Shown here: positions 60,926 through 64,000 of the stretch, one piece after another | Layout: each line of letters opens with the position of its first letter | How positions within the stretch are numbered: position 1 is the stretch's first letter | Source: UBA2784 sp964494625 | Lineage (GTDB): Bacteria; Pseudomonadota; Alphaproteobacteria; Micropepsales; Micropepsaceae | DNA: 64,000 nt | NCBI GenBank assembly: GCA_964494625.1 | Contig: CAZBRT010000001.1 | Location: forward strand, 434,001-498,000 | Direction: 5' to 3' | Notes under the pieces: model-generated | What the model saw: only the letters and a program-made list of their open reading frames with translations | Database searches by the model: none | Told to the model about the DNA's origin: nothing | Made by a program: the position numbers and the translations under genes

Positions 60926-61951
60926 ATGCTGCGCTACATCGCGTTACGCATTGCCCTGATGGTGCCGGCGCTTCTGGCCATCAGCGTCATTGTGTTTGCG
61001 CTGATCGAATTACCGCCGGGCGATTATCTTTCCAACGAAATGACCGAGCTTGCCGCGCGCGGGGAAACGGCCAGCCTTGCCCGGCTCCAGTTCCTGCGCC
61101 AGGAATTCTCGCTCGATGCGCCCCTGATCGAACGCTATGCGATCTGGCTTGGCGCGATGCCGGGGGCCAGCGGCTTCAACGGATTGCTGCAGGGCAATTG
61201 GGGCTGGTCATTCGAGTACGGCAAGCCGGTGGCCGATGTCATCGGCGACCGGCTGGGCCTTACCATCGCGCTTAATTTCGCGACCATTCTCTTTGTCTAT
61301 GCGATGGCCTTTCCCATCGGCGTCTATTCGGCGACACGGCAATATTCGATCGGTGATTACGGATTTACCGTGCTTGGCTATCTCGGCCTTGCGGTGCCGA
61401 ACTTCCTTTTCGGGCTCATCCTTCTCTATTACGCCAATTTGTGGTTCGGGCTTTCGGTCGGCGGGTTGATGGCGCCGGAATATATCGGGCAGGACTGGTC
61501 GCTCGACAAGCTTGGCTCGGTCTTGGCGCATCTGATCGTGCCCACCATCGTCATCGGTCTTTCGGGAACGGCGGCGATGATCAGGCGGCTTCGGGCCAAT
61601 CTTCTCGACGAGCTGGGCAAGCCCTATGTCGCGGCGGCGCGTGCGCGCGGACTTAGCGAGCGGCGGCTCATCCTCAAATACCCTTTGCGGGCGGCGCTCG
61701 GTCCGTTCGTTGCCGATGTCGGCAATCTTCTGCCGTCGATGGTGTCGGGCGCGGTGATCGTGTCCGTCGTGCTCAATCTGCCGACGGTCGGGCCGGTGCT
61801 CATTGCGGCATTGCGCTCGCAGGACCAGTTCCTGGCGGGGTTCATTCTGCTCTTTGCGGCGCTTCTCACGATTGTCGGCATGCTGGTCTCGGACCTTTTG
61901 CTGGCAGCCCTTGATCCGCGCGTGCGCATCGGCCAGCGGGCGGTCCGCTGA
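60926..61951 (+). CDS. Peptide-type ABC transporter permease (DppB class)
   Basis: 341 residues, about six transmembrane helices. LRYIALRIALMVPALLAISVIVFALIELPPGDYL is the DppB-type first helix; NWGWSFEYGKPVADVIGDRLGLTIALNF and the EAA loop YVAAARARGLSERRLILKYPLRAALGPFVADVG complete the core. LVSDLLLAALDPRVRI ends it. Its stop and the next ATG are one base apart. The sequence is longer than E. coli DppB at the N-terminal periplasmic loop. Confidence 0.95.
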   Translation: MLRYIALRIALMVPALLAISVIVFALIELPPGDYLSNEMTELAARGETASLARLQFLRQEFSLDAPLIERYAIWLGAMPGASGFNGLLQGNWGWSFEYGKPVADVIGDRLGLTIALNFATILFVYAMAFPIGVYSATRQYSIGDYGFTVLGYLGLAVPNFLFGLILLYYANLWFGLSVGGLMAPEYIGQDWSLDKLGSVLAHLIVPTIVIGLSGTAAMIRRLRANLLDELGKPYVAAARARGLSERRLILKYPLRAALGPFVADVGNLLPSMVSGAVIVSVVLNLPTVGPVLIAALRSQDQFLAGFILLFAALLTIVGMLVSDLLLAALDPRVRIGQRAVR

Positions 61952-61952
61952 C

Positions 61953-63140
61953 ATGGCCAAGCCTTTGCCCCCGCCCCCTGTTGATCCGACCCGGACCCAC
62001 ATCGTGGACGAGGCGCCGTTTGATGCTGGCAGCGCCGTGGACGAGCGCGACGGCGGTGCGGCGCTTCCGCCTGCAGCAAAACCCTGGGCGCTTTTCTGGC
62101 GGCGTTTCCGGCGGCACCGTCTGGCCGTTGTCTCGGCATGGGTGCTCGCCTTCTTCTATTTCCTGATCGTGCCCTTTGCCGAGATCATCGCGCCCTATGA
62201 CCAGGAAACGCGCAACCCTGATGCCATCAACGCGCCGCCGCAGCCGCTCCATCTCTTCCATGAAGGCGACTATATCGGCGTGTTCACCTATGAGATGCAG
62301 CCGCGCATTGATCTCGAGAATTTCCAGCGCATCTACACGGAGGATTTCTCGCGCATCACGCGCGTGCGCGTTTTCTGCGAGGGTGACCCCTATCTCTTCT
62401 GGGGCCTGTTCGAGATGCGCTTCCACCTGTTCTGTCCCGAGGAAGGCGGCTCGCTTCATCTCCTTGGCACTGACGGGCTGGGGCGCGACATGCTTTCGCG
62501 TATCATCCACGGCACGCGCGTCTCGCTCACCATCGGGCTTATCGGGCTTACCATTTCCTTTGTGCTCGGCATCGTGCTTGGCGGGCTTGCGGGCTATTTC
62601 GGCGGCCTCATCGACAATGTGATCGAGCGGCTGATTGAGCTCATCCGCTCGCTGCCGGAATTGCCGCTGTGGCTCGCGCTCGCGGCCGCCATTCCGGCCA
62701 ACTGGCCGCCGATCTTTGTCTATTTCGGGATCACGCTGATTTTGGGGCTGCTCGACTGGCCGGGCCTTGCGCGTGCGGTGCGTGCACGGGTGCTGCAATT
62801 GCGCGAAGAAGAATTCGTGCTGGCGGCCACGCTTTCCGGCGCGTCGCCCCAGCGGCTGGTGCGCAAGCACATGTTGCCGAATTTTTCGAGCCACCTCATC
62901 GCGTCAGCCACGCTTTCGGTGCCGGGGATGATTCTGGGTGAGACGGCGCTCTCATTCCTCGGGCTTGGCTTGCGCGCGCCCATTGTCAGCTGGGGCGTAT
63001 TGCTCAATGACGCGCAGGACCTTTCGGCCATCGAAGTCTATCCCTGGCTTCTCCTGCCGATGGTGCCGGTCGTGCTGGTGGTGCTCGCCTTCAATTTCTT
63101 CGGCGATGGTTTGCGCGACGCGGCGGATCCGTACCGATGA
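61953..63140 (+). CDS. Peptide-type ABC transporter permease (DppC class), long periplasmic loop
   Basis: 395 residues. The first helix is FRRHRLAVVSAWVLAFFYFLIVPFAEIIAPYD, followed by an unusually long periplasmic region of about 120 residues (FTYEMQPRIDLENFQRIYTE, VRVFCEGDPYLFWGLFEMRFHLFCPEEGGS), which contains two Cys, before the conserved LLGTDGLGRDMLSRIIHGTRVSL. EAA loop: EEFVLAATLSGASPQRLVRKHMLPNF. Typical DppC proteins are about 300 residues, so the extra length is real and seems specific to a transporter subgroup. Stop overlaps the next ATG. Confidence 0.95.
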   Translation: MAKPLPPPPVDPTRTHIVDEAPFDAGSAVDERDGGAALPPAAKPWALFWRRFRRHRLAVVSAWVLAFFYFLIVPFAEIIAPYDQETRNPDAINAPPQPLHLFHEGDYIGVFTYEMQPRIDLENFQRIYTEDFSRITRVRVFCEGDPYLFWGLFEMRFHLFCPEEGGSLHLLGTDGLGRDMLSRIIHGTRVSLTIGLIGLTISFVLGIVLGGLAGYFGGLIDNVIERLIELIRSLPELPLWLALAAAIPANWPPIFVYFGITLILGLLDWPGLARAVRARVLQLREEEFVLAATLSGASPQRLVRKHMLPNFSSHLIASATLSVPGMILGETALSFLGLGLRAPIVSWGVLLNDAQDLSAIEVYPWLLLPMVPVVLVVLAFNFFGDGLRDAADPYR

Positions 63141-63895
63141 CCATCGAGAACGACCCCCTTCTTTCCCAAGTGCTTGCCCAGATGGGGCGGCCCAAGCGTG
63201 TGGTCAGGCCGCATCAGCGCTTTGACGGCGATCTCCTCGAAACGCCGCATGGCCGCATCGCCTTTGAAAGCGAGGGGCATGGGCTGCCGGTGCTTCTGGT
63301 CCATGGCTGGGAGGGAAGCCCGCGCGATTTCTCGCAATTGAAGCCTGCGCTCATCCAGTCCGGTGCACGGGTCGTGACATTCGACCTGCCCGCCCATGGT
63401 TTTTCCGAAGGCGATCTCCTGACGCTCGAGATTGCAGGTGAAGCGATCAAGGCGCTCGATGCGCGCGAGGGGCCGTTTGCCGCGATCATCGCGCATTCAT
63501 TCGGTTGCCCCTCGACCGTGAAGGCGCTGGAGGCCGGCGTCAAAACCGGTGCGCTCGTATTCTTTGCGCCGCCCGCGGGCCAGGAGGATCAGTTCCGCCG
63601 CCATGCGCCGAAATACGGACTGGCGGACGCGCAAGTGGACGCGCTCATCGCGCATCTCAAGGCGCATCACCCCGAGCGCATCAACAATGATCTTGTCGCG
63701 GCGGCTTCCCGGCGCAGCGAGCCATTGCTCATTATCCATGCCGATGATGACACCATGACCCCGCTTTCCGGCGGTCAGGCGGTCGCGGCCGCCTGGAAAG
63801 GCGCCAAATTGCTGGTGGCGGATGGGCTTGGGCACAATCTGGCGCTTCGCGACGCCGCCATGGTGGGGGTGGCCGTGCGCTTTGCGCTGGGGTGA
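63137..63895 (+). CDS. Alpha/beta hydrolase coupled to the ABC importer
   Basis: 252 residues. Oxyanion strand VLLVHGWEGSPRDFSQL, then VVTFDLPAHGFSEG, nucleophile AAIIAHSFGCPSTVKAL (A-x-S-x-G; Ser in HSFGC), acid in LLIIHADDDTMTPL and His in GLGHNLAL. All three catalytic positions are present. ATG 63137 overlaps the stop of the permease, so it belongs to the importer operon; it may process the imported compound (ester or amide), an inference from position. Confidence 0.93.
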   Translation: MTIENDPLLSQVLAQMGRPKRVVRPHQRFDGDLLETPHGRIAFESEGHGLPVLLVHGWEGSPRDFSQLKPALIQSGARVVTFDLPAHGFSEGDLLTLEIAGEAIKALDAREGPFAAIIAHSFGCPSTVKALEAGVKTGALVFFAPPAGQEDQFRRHAPKYGLADAQVDALIAHLKAHHPERINNDLVAAASRRSEPLLIIHADDDTMTPLSGGQAVAAAWKGAKLLVADGLGHNLALRDAAMVGVAVRFALG

Positions 63896-63917
63896 GGTTT
63901 TCGCTAGAGTTTCCCTC

Positions 63918-63980
63918 ATGACACGCAAGCACCAGCTTCTCATCTGCTGCGCCCGGATCGGATTCAATCCGCCCGGCTAG
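63918..63980 (+). CDS. Possible 20-residue leader peptide with adjacent Cys codons
   Basis: Short open frame: TRKHQLLICCARIGFNPPG after the ATG, ending TAG. It holds two tandem TGC (Cys) codons, as expected of an attenuator leader sensing cysteine, and lies near the edge of the window where a following gene cannot be seen. CGGATT/AATCCG dyad bases overlap its 3' end (about 63958-63970). No strong ribosome site is present, only AGAG. The call is tentative: the frame is short and could be chance. Confidence 0.35.
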   Translation: MTRKHQLLICCARIGFNPPG

Positions 63981-64000
63981 CAAGGCCTTGTTGCCCTTCA

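Overview
The window is a GC-rich, almost fully coding stretch of an alphaproteobacterial chromosome. The gene order points to the neighbourhood of the replication origin: dnaQ-coaE-aroE-maf-PPDK regulator on the minus strand, a 449-bp gap, then hemE-hemH-hemJ-rho on the plus strand, and about 10 kb further on mnmE-mnmG-rsmG-parA-parB with three near-perfect parS sites (TGTTTCACGTGAAAC core). The PPDK regulator/hemE gap is where Caulobacter and Rickettsia carry oriC. I cannot name the genus from sequence alone.

Layout. 1-3.2 kb: 5' end of thrS, an unrecognised secreted protein, and a decayed toxin-antitoxin locus (broken higB, intact higA, palindromic operator). 3.2-7.9 kb: two envelope glycosyltransferases diverging from an alpha/beta hydrolase-nth-adenosine kinase run. 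7.9-13.7 kb: histidine genes hisB-hisH-hisA-hisF, with hisE separated from them by a CYTH-CHAD protein and an unknown membrane protein. 13.8-16.4 kb: hslV-hslU with two small overlapping genes between them, one resembling a Fic/Doc protein whose catalytic His is replaced. 16.4-18.7 kb: PNPOx-like flavoprotein, LysR regulator and a small exported protein. 18.7-22.6 kb: timA-mltA-smr-TIR/Sel1 on the minus strand. 23-31.8 kb: secB and the origin-proximal cluster. 31.9-36.6 kb: acetyltransferase, quinone reductase, dienelactone hydrolase, DUF255 thioredoxin protein and a small conserved protein. 36.6-42.5 kb: mnmE through parB. 42.5-47.4 kb: REP-like repeats, ThiE-like, YggS, LolA and a PuuD/PuuA-type polyamine pair. 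47.4-57.1 kb: an envelope region with a cNMP-binding protein, an ABC exporter homologue with a degenerate and internally duplicated nucleotide-binding domain, and a divergent chain of overlapping genes for four glycosyltransferases, a phosphatase and a membrane protein. 57.1-64 kb: a peptide-type ABC importer (fused ATPase, anchored binding protein, two permeases), an alpha/beta hydrolase and a possible Cys-Cys leader peptide at the edge.

Most of the window is core housekeeping: DNA repair and proofreading, tRNA modification, heme synthesis, histidine synthesis, proteolysis and chromosome segregation. The points most worth following are the degenerate Fic/Doc-like protein inside the HslUV operon, the degenerate ABC protein beside the glycan cluster, the TIR-Sel1 membrane protein, the putative oriC, and the higB pseudogene. 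No tRNA, rRNA, insertion sequence, prophage or CRISPR array was seen.
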